64,000 bases of DNA from Candidatus Manganitrophaceae bacterium (GCA_016200325.1 JACQEZ010000001.1:62001-126000), one strand, 5' to 3'. Shown: positions 16,544-24,582, counted from the stretch's first letter. Notes: generated from the letters alone by a model not told the origin. Numbers and translations are program-made.

Positions 16544-17041
16544 ATGGGACTGCGCTTGCGAACACCGATTCTGCCGATTGCGCCGGTGGCCGGATGGCTC
16601 AATAGCGGACCGATCGACGTCGCCGCTCACGGCGCGGCGGTCACCCTGCTTCATTTTTGGGCATTGAGCTGCCCTCTCTGTAAAGATCAGATGCCGGCGG
16701 TTGTGCAGTGGCTGGAGCGGTACGGGCCGAGGGGGCTCCGGGTGATCGGCGTTCATACCCCTTTGGTTGAAACGGATAAGAATGAGGTGATGGTCGAGCG
16801 GATGGTCCGTGCCTTCAAGCTCACCCATCCGATCGTGCTTGATCAGGAGGGGGTGGTGGCATCGACCTACCAGGTCGACGCCGTCCCGACCTATTTTCTT
16901 TATGATCGCAACCTTCTTCTTCGATACCGCCATACAGGATCTCAGGCGACGGCGCCGGTGACACGGATGATCGAGCGGTTGTTGAATGAGGCCGAACAGG
17001 AAGAGCGCGGCGATCGACGTGCCGTTGTGGGAGGAAATTGA
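16544..17041 (+). CDS. Thioredoxin-fold (TlpA/peroxiredoxin-like) protein without signal peptide
   Basis: The protein has 165 residues and a TlpA-like thioredoxin fold: LLHFWALSCPLCKDQMPAVVQWLERY with a CPLC redox pair (C43, C46), GLRVIGVHTPLVETDK, and the cis-Pro segment DAVPTYFLYDR. There is no signal peptide or membrane helix, which suggests a cytoplasmic thiol-disulfide reductase or reductant partner; most TlpA proteins are periplasmic. A GGAG site precedes the ATG. The next gene starts one base after its stop, so the two are cotranscribed. Confidence 0.8.
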   Translation: MGLRLRTPILPIAPVAGWLNSGPIDVAAHGAAVTLLHFWALSCPLCKDQMPAVVQWLERYGPRGLRVIGVHTPLVETDKNEVMVERMVRAFKLTHPIVLDQEGVVASTYQVDAVPTYFLYDRNLLLRYRHTGSQATAPVTRMIERLLNEAEQEERGDRRAVVGGN

Positions 17042-17042
17042 A

Positions 17043-17552
17043 ATGGAAATCAAAAAGGTTAACCCGGAGCTCGCTTTTGCCGGTCATCCGATCGACGAGG
17101 AGCTGATCACATTGCGTGAGAGGGGATATCGGATGTTAATCGATACGACGATGCCGGAGGAGTTTCGGGAGCCGGAGCGGCGCAAAGCGGAGCGGGCCGG
17201 CCTGCGTTACGCCGAACTTCCGGTCGACGCCAAAGCATGGTCCAAGGAGAACTTTCTACAATTAGAGGAGATCCTCTTTCCCCAAGAGGCCCGCCCGGCG
17301 TTGATCTGCTCCCCGCAGGGGAGGCGATCCGGGGTGTTGGCGTTGGTTTGGGATGCCATTCAAAATGCCTACACGGTGGAGAAGATGGAGGAGCGCGCCC
17401 GGCAGTTCGACTTGAACCTGCCGGAGATCGCCAAGGAATATATCCAGAAGAACAGCCCGGCCTATAGTCCCGAGCCTAAATTACGGGTTCCCGAGGGGCT
17501 TCCGTTCCCTTTCGACGATGAGACCCTTCCGGGCGGATTTCACCGCCCTTAA
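17043..17552 (+). CDS. DUF442-like (dual-specificity phosphatase fold) protein
   Basis: This 169-residue protein resembles the phosphatase-like domain of beta-lactamase-hydrolase-like (BLH/DUF442) proteins: an N-terminal LAFAGHPIDEELITLRERGYRMLID strand-helix, a GLRYAELPVDAK segment and LICSPQGRRSGVLA. The last carries a Cys-x5-Arg loop (C89, R95), as in protein tyrosine phosphatases. DUF442 domains are linked to sulfide oxidation and persulfide handling in other bacteria; a role in phosphate ester or persulfide chemistry is inferred. The ATG at 17043 has a GGGAGG ribosome site within the preceding gene's end. A weak hairpin (GGGCGG/CCGCCC) overlaps its stop codon. Confidence 0.65.
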   Translation: MEIKKVNPELAFAGHPIDEELITLRERGYRMLIDTTMPEEFREPERRKAERAGLRYAELPVDAKAWSKENFLQLEEILFPQEARPALICSPQGRRSGVLALVWDAIQNAYTVEKMEERARQFDLNLPEIAKEYIQKNSPAYSPEPKLRVPEGLPFPFDDETLPGGFHRP

Positions 17553-17643
17553 AAAGGGAGGTGGTTTGCTGAGGGTCGGTTCGGCACGCTTTCACCCAAA
17601 GCAGACAAAAAGCAGGATAGAGGCCCTCTTTAATGAGGCGCAC

Positions 17644-17673
17644 TTGTATCCACGCGACCAAATTGCATAGAAT
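17644..17673 (+). promoter_or_regulatory. Candidate sigma-70 promoter for the ferritin-like gene
   Basis: TTGTAT (17644-17649) and TAGAAT (17668-17673) are spaced by 18 bases and lie about 90 bases before the ferritin-like start. A clear repressor site such as a Fur box was not recognised. Confidence 0.4.
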
Positions 17674-17762
17674 AATAGAGGCGCAAGGTTCAGGTAGAGT
17701 TACCTGCGCATCGATCTTCCCGATGTTCGTGGTTGTCGAAGCTGACAGAAAAGGAGGTTACA

Positions 17763-18329
17763 ATGGAAAAGCAGGAGAAGCCTTTCTTGACCGATATTAA
17801 AACCCTTCGCGAGCGCGCTCGCCAGAATATAGAGAAAGGGGCGGTGACACAGACGTACCAGGGGGACATCAATACGGCCATCGATATCTTAAATCAGGCG
17901 CTGGCCACCGAAATCGTCTGCACGCTCCGATACAAGAACCATTACTACATGGCGAGCGGGATTCATGCGCAGGCGGTGGCGCAGGAGTTCCTGGAACATG
18001 CCAATGAAGAAGAGATGCATGCCAATCAGATCGCCGAGCGGATCACGCAGCTCAACGGCAAGCCCGATTTCTCACCGCAAGGCTTGATTTCGAAGAGCCA
18101 CTCCGAATATGTGGAGGGGAATACTCTTGTCGAGATGATCAAGGAAGATCTGGTGGCCGAGCGGATTGCGATCGAAAGCTATTCCGAGATCATCCGATAC
18201 TTCGGTGAAAAGGATCCGACCAGCCGGCGGATTATGGAAGAAATCCTCGCCAAAGAGGAGCAACATGCCGAGGAGCTCTCTAACCTTCTCCAGACCCTCG
18301 ATGAACCTACTAAAGAGAAAGCGGCCTAA
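17763..18329 (+). CDS. Bacterioferritin-like (ferritin-superfamily) protein
   Basis: This 188-residue four-helix protein of the bacterioferritin/ferritin-like superfamily carries the di-iron ligands in the right order: E50 (ALATEIVCTLRYK), E83xxH86 (EEEMHANQIAERI), E133 (LVAERIAIESY) and E165xxH168 (AKEEQHAEEL). The SHSEYVEG loop is typical of the group often annotated bacterioferritin. Such proteins store iron or detoxify peroxide with iron. The ATG at 17763 follows AAGGAGG. It stands alone and converges on a CBS-domain gene. Confidence 0.85.
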   Translation: MEKQEKPFLTDIKTLRERARQNIEKGAVTQTYQGDINTAIDILNQALATEIVCTLRYKNHYYMASGIHAQAVAQEFLEHANEEEMHANQIAERITQLNGKPDFSPQGLISKSHSEYVEGNTLVEMIKEDLVAERIAIESYSEIIRYFGEKDPTSRRIMEEILAKEEQHAEELSNLLQTLDEPTKEKAA

Positions 18330-18397
18330 ATCATCCGAGACAGAGATCGAAAACGAATGACACCCGACCCCTGCGTTGCGGAAGAAAGCTGGCCGAT

Positions 18398-18802
18398 TTA
18401 CTCCCACTCCCCCGTTCCCCAGCCCAATCCTGCGCGCAGGAGATCCCGTCGGGTGATCGTTCCGATCAAAATCCCCTCTCGGACAACTGGCAGCCGCTGA
18501 AGGTGTGCATCCTCCAACGTCTTGCTCGCATCTGCAAGGGATAATTCCTCTGTCACCACCGGCACACGGGCCATGATCTCCTTGGCCTTGATCTCCTCCA
18601 GCCGGCGCGGGCCCGGCAGCACCCGCAACAACTCCTGCTCTCCGACCATCCCGACCACCCGGCCCTCCCGGGTGACAATGGGGATGGCGGTGTGGCCGCT
18701 GTCGAGGAGCTCGGCAGCGATATCAAACGCCGAATCGTACTCGCGGGCGAAACGCGGTTTTCCCAGCCGAAGTTGCCCGATTTCCCGAGTTTTAACCTTC
18801 AT
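18398..18802 (-). CDS. Two-CBS-domain protein
   Basis: The 134 residues form one pair of CBS motifs. The first spans AFDIAAELLDSGHTAIPIVTREGRVVGMVGEQELLRVL; the second SLADASKTLEDAHLQRLPVVREGILIGTITRRDLLRA. CBS pairs (Bateman modules) bind adenosine nucleotides such as AMP, ATP or SAM and regulate partner proteins; here no enzyme domain is attached. An AAGGAG ribosome site lies before the ATG. It converges on the ferritin-like gene, and no partner is evident from context. Confidence 0.88.
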   Translation of the reverse strand: MKVKTREIGQLRLGKPRFAREYDSAFDIAAELLDSGHTAIPIVTREGRVVGMVGEQELLRVLPGPRRLEEIKAKEIMARVPVVTEELSLADASKTLEDAHLQRLPVVREGILIGTITRRDLLRAGLGWGTGEWE

Positions 18803-18867
18803 GATGGCTTCTCCTTATGATTTAGGACTTCTTTAAATCAGTCATCCGTTCTTTTTTTCTCACCCGC

Positions 18868-19113
18868 TCAGCGCTTGAAGATCCAAGCGGAAAAGACCAG
18901 GATCAATAAGCGATACCGCATCAAAATTACCTCGACCGGAACCGATTCCCTTTCTTCCCGGATGCGAGAGAGAAGCCGCGTCGGCCAATCGGACAGGTTG
19001 TCGATTCTCTTGTGGCGTTCTCCCCAGGTTCGCATCCAGAGGACAGGACGAAGGGGGATCGGAGGGAGGGGTGAAGATTTTCTTTCTCGAATCCAGATCG
19101 GCTGTTTCATCAT
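18868..19113 (-). CDS. Possible small basic protein with hydrophobic C-terminus (doubtful)
   Basis: This open frame of about 81 residues begins at tandem ATG codons (19113/19110) after GAGGGAG, a good ribosome site. It is rich in Arg, Trp and Pro and ends in a short hydrophobic helix (YRLLILVFSAWIF), as a tail-anchored protein would. No family is recognised. The frame extends further upstream only through the inverted-repeat block at 19151-19250, which is not protein-like, so only the short form is offered. It could be spurious. Confidence 0.25.
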   Translation of the reverse strand: MMKQPIWIRERKSSPLPPIPLRPVLWMRTWGERHKRIDNLSDWPTRLLSRIREERESVPVEVILMRYRLLILVFSAWIFKR

Positions 19114-19150
19114 CTCCCTCGTTGAAAGTGTCCCGTTTCCATCCGTCGCC

Positions 19151-19250
19151 CCCGCCGCATCGCGCTCTGGCTTTATGCGGCGGGAAGGGTGACCGGCGAG
19201 GCGGTGCGGGGAAATGCGACGGGGGTGCGTCGCAGGCCGCCTCGCCGGTC
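19151..19250. repeat. Two consecutive strong inverted repeats downstream of degP
   Basis: CCCGCCGCAT (19151-19160) pairs perfectly with ATGCGGCGGG (19175-19184). Then GACCGGCGAGGCGG (19191-19204) pairs perfectly with CCGCCTCGCCGGTC (19237-19250), and inside this loop TGCGACG (19215-19221) pairs with CGTCGCA (19228-19234). Neither side has a T-run, so these are not ordinary intrinsic terminators. The block lies 29 bases beyond the degP stop. It could form cruciforms in DNA or a stable folded RNA 3' end. Confidence 0.75.
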
Positions 19251-19278
19251 GGCGGGAACGGGTGTCCATGATTCAGTG

Positions 19279-20769
19279 TTAAGCCGTCAAGCTTAAGAAG
19301 AGGGTGTTCCCTCGCCGATGGACCAGGAGCAGGGCACTCTCTTCTTTTTTGAATCCCGAGACGACCTGCTCATAGTCGCCGATATTTCGAATCTGCTTTC
19401 GATTGATTTCGATAATCACGTCTCCCGGCCGCAGCCCGGCTTCTTCCGCCCGGCTTCCATCCTCAACCTGATCGACCAGCACCCCTTGAAGTCCCTTCGG
19501 CAGCTCGAAGCGCTGCTCCAGCGTTGGGGTGAGGGTTCGAACCTGCAGCCCGGTGAAGGCGGCGCTCGATTCCGCCCCCTTTTCATCCTTGCCGGCCATG
19601 GCGACATCCTGAGGCTGTTCGCCCGGGGAGACCGCGATCTCTTTTTCTTTTTTATCTCTCCAGACGGTCAGTGTGATTTTTTGGCCGACCGGCGCGGCGG
19701 CGACCCGCTTCCGGAGTTGTTCCGGGCTGTCGATTGTTTTGTTATCGACTGCGACCAGGATGTCTCCCCGCTGAATTCCCGCTTTCTCGGCGGGGCTGCC
19801 GGCAAGGACATCCCCGATGAGCGCCCCCTTCGGCTCCTTTAACCCGAACTGTTTGGCCAGCTCCGGGCTGACCTCCTGGATCGACACGCCGAGCCATCCG
19901 CGGACCACCTTTCCGTTTTTGACCAAGCTGTCCATAATCGTATGGGCCATGTCGCTTGGTACCGCGAAGCCGATTCCCATGTAGCCGCCGGTTTGGCTAA
20001 AGATGGCGGTATTGATTCCGATCAGCTCGCCCCGCCGGTTCACCAGGGCGCCGCCGGAGTTGCCGGGGTTGATGGCGGCATCGGTCTGAATGAAGTCTTC
20101 ATAATCGGCGATGCCGACGTTCGCCCGCCCCACCGCCGAGACGATCCCCGCCGTCACCGTCTGATTCAGGCCGAACGGATTGCCGACCGCCAAGACATAT
20201 TCTCCGACCTGCAGCTGATTCGAATCCCCCCACGGCATTGATGGAAGATTCTCAGCGTCGATTTTCACAACCGCCAGGTCGCTCTTCGGATCGCTTCCGA
20301 TCACCTTGCCTTTGAATTCCCGCTTGTCGGCGAGCAGCACTTTGACCTCGTCGGCCTGCGCGATCACGTGGTTGTTGGTGACGATGATGCCGCTTGGATC
20401 GACGATCACGCCGGAGCCGAGCCCCTGCGACCGCCGGGGGTGCTGCGGGGATGGCCGCTCGCCCGGCCGATCGCCGAAGAAGCGTTTAAAGAAAGGATCA
20501 TTAAACATCGGGGGCATCGAAGGGGTGTCTTCCCCGCTCTTCACAACACGCGTGGTTGAAATGTTGACCACCGCAGGGGTGACCCGCTTTGCAATTTCAA
20601 TGAAGAGGTCATCGGCCGGAACGGCCGCCCGCAGCGGCGTGATGTCGCGTCGGACCTCCGCCGCCTGGCCGACCGAGGAGAGGTGGAGATGGGAGGTGAG
20701 AAAGCCGCCGACGGCCAACCCGAATAAAAGAAAAACAGTTGGAGCTAAAATCGTTCTAATCCGTTTCAT
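19279..20769 (-). CDS. degP: DegP/HtrA-family periplasmic serine protease
   Basis: This 496-residue Do-type protease has an N-terminal signal/anchor helix (TILAPTVFLLFGLAVGGFL). The trypsin-like domain has the triad H134 (IVTNNHVI), D164 (SDLAVVKI) and S238 (NPGNSGGAL). Two PDZ domains follow: GWLGVSIQEVS to about 385, and a second with GLQGVLVDQVEDGS and GDVIIEINRKQ at the C-terminus. It degrades or chaperones misfolded envelope proteins. It has a strong GGAGG ribosome site. It lies 125 bases downstream of the sensor kinase gene in the same direction, with an inverted repeat between, so it is a likely target of that two-component system. Confidence 0.95.
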   Translation of the reverse strand: MKRIRTILAPTVFLLFGLAVGGFLTSHLHLSSVGQAAEVRRDITPLRAAVPADDLFIEIAKRVTPAVVNISTTRVVKSGEDTPSMPPMFNDPFFKRFFGDRPGERPSPQHPRRSQGLGSGVIVDPSGIIVTNNHVIAQADEVKVLLADKREFKGKVIGSDPKSDLAVVKIDAENLPSMPWGDSNQLQVGEYVLAVGNPFGLNQTVTAGIVSAVGRANVGIADYEDFIQTDAAINPGNSGGALVNRRGELIGINTAIFSQTGGYMGIGFAVPSDMAHTIMDSLVKNGKVVRGWLGVSIQEVSPELAKQFGLKEPKGALIGDVLAGSPAEKAGIQRGDILVAVDNKTIDSPEQLRKRVAAAPVGQKITLTVWRDKKEKEIAVSPGEQPQDVAMAGKDEKGAESSAAFTGLQVRTLTPTLEQRFELPKGLQGVLVDQVEDGSRAEEAGLRPGDVIIEINRKQIRNIGDYEQVVSGFKKEESALLLVHRRGNTLFLSLTA

Positions 20770-20808
20770 CTTGCAAAAACCTCCTGATTGCTTTTTTTGA
20801 TCTAAACC

Positions 20809-20850
20809 AAAGTCATCCGGCCGAAATCATTCGGTATTGATGATGACTTT
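20809..20850. promoter_or_regulatory. Nested inverted repeat in the degP upstream region
   Basis: AAAGTCATC (20809-20817) and GATGACTTT (20842-20850) are perfect inverted arms. In the loop CCGAA (20821-20825) pairs with TTCGG (20830-20834). The site lies between the sensor kinase stop and the degP start. It may be an operator for the upstream response regulator, or an RNA hairpin. Confidence 0.5.
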
Positions 20851-20894
20851 AAACCAGAGAGGTTAAAACGGAATTAATTGAAGATTAAAAAAAT

Positions 20895-22334
20895 CTAATC
20901 GTTTCGGAGGGGAAAACGAAGGGTAAAGAGGGTTCCGAGGCCGGGGGTGCTGTCGACCTGGATCGTTCCGCCATGGGCATAGACGATCCACCGAGAGATC
21001 GAGAGCCCCAGGCCGCTCCCTTTGGGGTGGATCTCGCGCGCGGCGTCGGCGCGATAGAAGCGGTCAAAGATTTTCGTGAGATCCTCGTTTGGGATCCCGA
21101 TTCCAGTGTCGGCAACGGCGACCCGCGCGTGCGCTCCCTCCCGCGAGAGGGTGACGACGATCCGCCCTTCCCGTGGCGTATAGCGGATGGCGTTCTCGAT
21201 CAGATTGAGCAGCAGCTCCCGAAGCCGGTCGGAGTCCCCGGTGACGACCGCCTCTTCACGGCAGTCGAAGCGGAGCGAGATCTCTTTTTCTTTTGCGAGC
21301 AGCTCCATCTGCCCAAGCGTTTCGCGAAAGAGGGGCGCCAGCGCGACCGGCTTTCTCTCCAGACGGGCCTCTCCCAAGTCGGCCTTCGAGAGGAGGAAGA
21401 GCTCTTCGACGATCCGGGAGATCCGGTCGATCTCCTCCAGCGAGCTGGCGAGGGTCATCTGATATTCTTCCATCGTCCGGGCCTGGCGCAGCGCCAGCTC
21501 GGTCTCCCCTTTTAGGATCGTCAGCGGGGTGCGAAGCTCATGGGAGGCGTCGGCCGAAAATTGGCGGAGCCGCTGAATCGACTCTTCCAATTGCGCGATC
21601 ATGGCGTTGAACGTTTCGGCCAGGCGGCCGAGCTCATCGTGCCCGGCGTGGATCGGAATGCGGCGGGAGAGATCGCCGGCCGTGATCTGGCGGGCGACTT
21701 GGGCCATCGCATCGACCGGCTGCAGCGCCCGGCGGGTCAAGAGCCAGCCGCCGGCCACCACCACCAGAAGGGTGGCGGGGAAAATCCCGAGGAGAAGCAG
21801 CCGCAGGCGGCTTAATACCGATTCGAGATTCTTCAGCGAGCCGCCGACCTGAAGGATATTGACCAGCCGCCCGTTTTGAATGACCGGGTAGGTGATCCAG
21901 CGGATTTTCCCCCGCTCGGGGTCGAGGAACGTTTCATAGGTGAATCGGCCTTGAGCCGCATTGCTGAGCGCCGGCTCGGTCAACGAATAGGGCCGCTTGG
22001 AGAGATTCCGGGAGCGGGCGCCGGATCGGCCGAGCGGATCGAAGAGCTGGAAGAAGCCGGTGGAGAGATCGGGGTTGTCGAGCTGTTGCAGGAGGCTCTC
22101 GATGTCGAGTTCCGGAAGAACCGACTGCCGATCGGTCGAGGCATGCGCGAGCGCCTCTGCGGTCGATCGAAGCGAGCGATCAAAATCGGCATGCAGCGTC
22201 TTCGAGAAATAAAAATAGAGGATCACGCCGACGAAGAGGAAGACCCCCGCCAAGATGGTGCCGTACCAAAGGGCGAGCCGCCCCCGGATCGAGACCGGCC
22301 AAGCCCATCCTTGGAATTCAGCTTTTGAGAACAT
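20895..22334 (-). CDS. Two-component sensor histidine kinase
   Basis: This 479-residue kinase has a first transmembrane helix (YGTILAGVFLFVGVILYFYF), a periplasmic sensor of about 125 residues, a second helix (LLGIFPATLLVVVAGGWLL), HAMP (ALQPVDAMAQVARQITAGDLSRRI), HisKA with H265 (ADASHELRTPLTILKGE) and a HATPase domain with N, G1 and G2 boxes (LIENAIRYTP, ADTGIGIPNE, GSGLGLSISRWI). The architecture is that of CusS/BaeS-like envelope or metal sensors. The ATG at 22334 has GGAG six bases upstream and overlaps the regulator gene's end by 17 bases; a GTG at 22346 is the alternative. The degP gene follows. Confidence 0.92.
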   Translation of the reverse strand: MFSKAEFQGWAWPVSIRGRLALWYGTILAGVFLFVGVILYFYFSKTLHADFDRSLRSTAEALAHASTDRQSVLPELDIESLLQQLDNPDLSTGFFQLFDPLGRSGARSRNLSKRPYSLTEPALSNAAQGRFTYETFLDPERGKIRWITYPVIQNGRLVNILQVGGSLKNLESVLSRLRLLLLGIFPATLLVVVAGGWLLTRRALQPVDAMAQVARQITAGDLSRRIPIHAGHDELGRLAETFNAMIAQLEESIQRLRQFSADASHELRTPLTILKGETELALRQARTMEEYQMTLASSLEEIDRISRIVEELFLLSKADLGEARLERKPVALAPLFRETLGQMELLAKEKEISLRFDCREEAVVTGDSDRLRELLLNLIENAIRYTPREGRIVVTLSREGAHARVAVADTGIGIPNEDLTKIFDRFYRADAAREIHPKGSGLGLSISRWIVYAHGGTIQVDSTPGLGTLFTLRFPLRND

Positions 22335-22983
22335 AGCCGACTCCACGAACGGTTTGAATCAGCGGGCGCTTAAAGCCGCGGTCGATCTTGTTCCGAAGGT
22401 AATTGACATAGACATCGATGACATTCGTAAAGGTGTCGAAGTGAATGTCCCAGACATGCTCCGAGATCATCGACCGGGTCAAGACCCGGTTCGGGTTGCG
22501 AAGGAAGTATTCGAGAAGGGCATATTCCTTGGTGGTCAGTTCGATTTTTTGTCCGGCCCGGCGGACATCGTGGGAGACCGGATCGAGGGTCAGGTCGTCC
22601 GCCTGAAGCAAAGACGCGACGGCGCCCCCTCTGCGGAGGAGCGCGCGGATGCGGGCGAGGAGCTCTTCGATTGCAAACGGCTTCACCAGATAGTCGTCGG
22701 CGCCGAGGTCGAGTCCCTTCACCCGATCGCCGACCGCCGTCCGGGCGGTGAGGACCAGCACCGGAATCTTGTATCCCTTTTGCCGCAGCCATTGAAGCAC
22801 CTCGAGCCCCCCTTTTTTCGGAAGGGTGAGGTCGAGGAGGATCAGGTCATAGGGGACGACCTCAATCTGATCGATCGCCGACTCCCCGTCGCCGATCACA
22901 TCGACGGCATAGCTCTCTTCTTCAAGTGCCCGGCGGACGAACCGGGCGACCTTCTCCTCATCTTCCACTACTAAAAAGCGCAT
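22318..22983 (-). CDS. OmpR/PhoB-family response regulator
   Basis: The protein has 221 residues. The receiver domain has the acidic pocket VVEDEE, phospho-acceptor D51 (ILLDLTLP), TAR and the conserved Lys in YLVKPF. It is followed by a winged-helix DNA-binding domain (LTTKEYALLEYFLRNPNRVLTRSMISEHVWD, then VYVNYLRNKID and TVRGVGYVL). It is closest in type to CusR/CopR-like regulators. It is the first gene of regulator-kinase-degP. No Shine-Dalgarno sequence precedes the ATG, and a TATACT box ends seven bases before it, so translation may be leaderless. Confidence 0.93.
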   Translation of the reverse strand: MRFLVVEDEEKVARFVRRALEEESYAVDVIGDGESAIDQIEVVPYDLILLDLTLPKKGGLEVLQWLRQKGYKIPVLVLTARTAVGDRVKGLDLGADDYLVKPFAIEELLARIRALLRRGGAVASLLQADDLTLDPVSHDVRRAGQKIELTTKEYALLEYFLRNPNRVLTRSMISEHVWDIHFDTFTNVIDVYVNYLRNKIDRGFKRPLIQTVRGVGYVLKS

Positions 22984-22990
22984 GGCGGCG

Positions 22991-22996
22991 AGTATA
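22991..22996 (-). promoter_or_regulatory. Candidate -10 box (TATACT) of a leaderless response-regulator transcript
   Basis: On the minus strand TATACT is followed by seven bases and then the ATG of the regulator gene. This places the transcript start at or beside the start codon. No good -35 box is seen. Confidence 0.4.
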
Positions 22997-23208
22997 ACAC
23001 ATCCGGTGTCGTCTTAAAACGGCAGGGCTGCGAGGGGTGTGATTCAGTAGCGGTATAATAATCCCATCGAACCGGCCGCGATTCCAACGCGGGCAAATCG
23101 GCCCTACCTCAACCATTCGATCGGCTGCCAACTCCGCCCCGCCCTCTTCCGTTCGGAAAAGCCCGCCGCCGGTGCCGATGTATCCGGAGATTTTTTCTTT
23201 TTAATCCG

Positions 23209-23219
23209 CATTCCGCAAT
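23209..23219 (+). repeat. Dispersed short repeat core, copy b
   Basis: CATTCCGCAAT occurs here within AATCCGCATTCCGCAATTCG, in the noncoding gap between the response regulator gene's upstream region and the propeller lipoprotein's 3' end. It matches copies at 14162, 33057 (minus) and 45147. Confidence 0.6.
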
Positions 23220-23240
23220 TCGAAATCGGCGATGTTCTTC

Positions 23241-24359
23241 TTACTCTTCCATCTTGCTCATGCCGGTCCAGGTGCCGAACCATTTGTTCCCTTGTGCGTC
23301 GAAGGCGATCGAGAAGACATTGTCGTCTTGGAGGCCGTCGGCGACGGTGTAGGTCCGCCATGTCTTTCCGTCAAATCGAGAGATCCCATGATCGGTTCCG
23401 ATCCAGAGGACGCCGTTCGTGTCGATCTCGACCGCGTGGACGAAGTTGCCACCGATCGTCCCGTTTCCGGCGGTATAGGTGGTCCACCGCTTTCCGTCAA
23501 AGCGGGAGAGGCCCGCCCCCCACGTTCCGACCCAAATGTTATTTTCCCGGTCGACGGCGATGTCGAGGACGAAATCGGCATTGGCGGCGCGGTTCTCCTT
23601 CCGCATCCCGCCGTGGTGTCCCGATTCGTCATAAGAAGAAGCACCGCTTTCTGCTGTTCCTTTCGCTGCACCGCCGACGTCGGCGCCGAGCCCGTCGCGA
23701 TGGGTGTAGCCGGTCCAATTTTTTCCGTCGAATCGGTTGATTCCCCCTTCGGTGCCGAACCAAAAATTTCCGTTGTGGTCTTTGGCGATCGCATAAACCC
23801 ATTTGTCGAGGAGACCGTCGGCTTCGGTGTAGGTCGTGAAGCGCGTTCCATCGAAGTGGCTGACCCCTTTCCAGGTAGCGATCCAGGCGGTGCCGTCGGA
23901 ATCAAAATAAATGTCATAGACCCAGAGGTCGCCGAGCCCGCTGCCCGTCGGATAGACCGTCCAGGCCGTATCATAGGTGATCCGCCCGCCGCCATAAGGG
24001 GTATAGGTGACCCACTCCTTTCCGTCGTATCGCGAGAGGCCGCCCCCGTAGGTGCCGACCCACTTCCTCCCTTGGCGATCGACCGCCACCTTGTAAATGC
24101 CTTTTGCGAGGAGCCCTTGGGTCGATCGGATCGTGAAGATCTCATGGCGGTCGGGGGTGCGGGTGTCGTAGCGGATCAGGCCGCTGGCCAATCCAAGCCA
24201 GAGGTCCGCTCCGTCGAATGCGAGGCTCTTCACATTTGCGCCGGTCTCAAAGTTGGTGAAGCGGGGAGGCGGCGTCGGGTGAGGGGGTGAGATCGGAGTC
24301 GGCTGCGAGCAGCCTGTAAAAAGGAGGATCAGAACGATTGCGGAGAGTCTTAATTTCAA
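23241..24359 (-). CDS. Beta-propeller lipoprotein (two-component-regulator propeller repeats)
   Basis: This 372-residue lipoprotein has signal peptide MKLRLSAIVLILLFTGC with the lipobox cysteine at residue 17. The mature protein consists of about seven Reg_prop blades with repeated WxGTxGGLxRxDGxxWxxYT patterns, for example KWVGTYGGGLSRYDGKEWVTYT, NFWFGTEGGINRFDGKNW and VLWIGTDHGISRFDG. These propellers are usually the periplasmic sensor part of hybrid kinases; here the propeller stands alone and is lipid-anchored. It may bind a ligand or protein at the membrane, but no partner is identifiable. Confidence 0.85.
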   Translation of the reverse strand: MKLRLSAIVLILLFTGCSQPTPISPPHPTPPPRFTNFETGANVKSLAFDGADLWLGLASGLIRYDTRTPDRHEIFTIRSTQGLLAKGIYKVAVDRQGRKWVGTYGGGLSRYDGKEWVTYTPYGGGRITYDTAWTVYPTGSGLGDLWVYDIYFDSDGTAWIATWKGVSHFDGTRFTTYTEADGLLDKWVYAIAKDHNGNFWFGTEGGINRFDGKNWTGYTHRDGLGADVGGAAKGTAESGASSYDESGHHGGMRKENRAANADFVLDIAVDRENNIWVGTWGAGLSRFDGKRWTTYTAGNGTIGGNFVHAVEIDTNGVLWIGTDHGISRFDGKTWRTYTVADGLQDDNVFSIAFDAQGNKWFGTWTGMSKMEE

Positions 24360-24380
24360 TCAGCCAGGGCTCCGTTTTTG

Positions 24381-24409
24381 TTGACAAACAAAAAAGTTGG
24401 TAGTATTCT
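24381..24409 (+). promoter_or_regulatory. Sigma-70 promoter of tRNA-Val
   Basis: A perfect TTGACA (24381-24386) and TATTCT (24404-24409) are separated by 17 bases. The box pair lies about 100 bases upstream of the tRNA-Val gene, which implies a 5' leader removed by processing. Confidence 0.7.
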
Positions 24410-24506
24410 ACAAAACATTGCCCGGCTGATCAAGTCATATGAACCGTACGGTGCGATCCTTCCCGTGGTTCATAAGCTGTTATCGAGCGCGCAAACGGTG
24501 GCCATC

Positions 24507-24582
24507 GGGCGGATAGCTCAGTTGGTAGAGCGTCGGCCTTACAAGCCGAAGGTCACAGGTTCAATCCCTGTTCCGCCTACCA
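24507..24582 (+). tRNA. tRNA-Val (anticodon TAC)
   Basis: This is a 76-nt cloverleaf with a D-arm GCTCAGTTGGTAGAGC, anticodon stem TCGGC/GCCGA around the loop CTTACAA, a T-arm with GGTTCAATCC and encoded CCA. The acceptor stem pairs GGGCGGA with TCCGCCT (one G-U at the first pair). It is followed about 160 bases later by tRNA-Asp. Confidence 0.95.

Noticed and set aside
19151-19250. Inverted-repeat block considered as an integron attC site
   Set aside because: No convincing paired core sites flank the arms and no integrase or cassette genes are near.
23232-24290. Open frame opposite the propeller lipoprotein
   Set aside because: The repeat pattern simply mirrors the blades on the other strand; the minus-strand protein has a signal peptide and lipobox.
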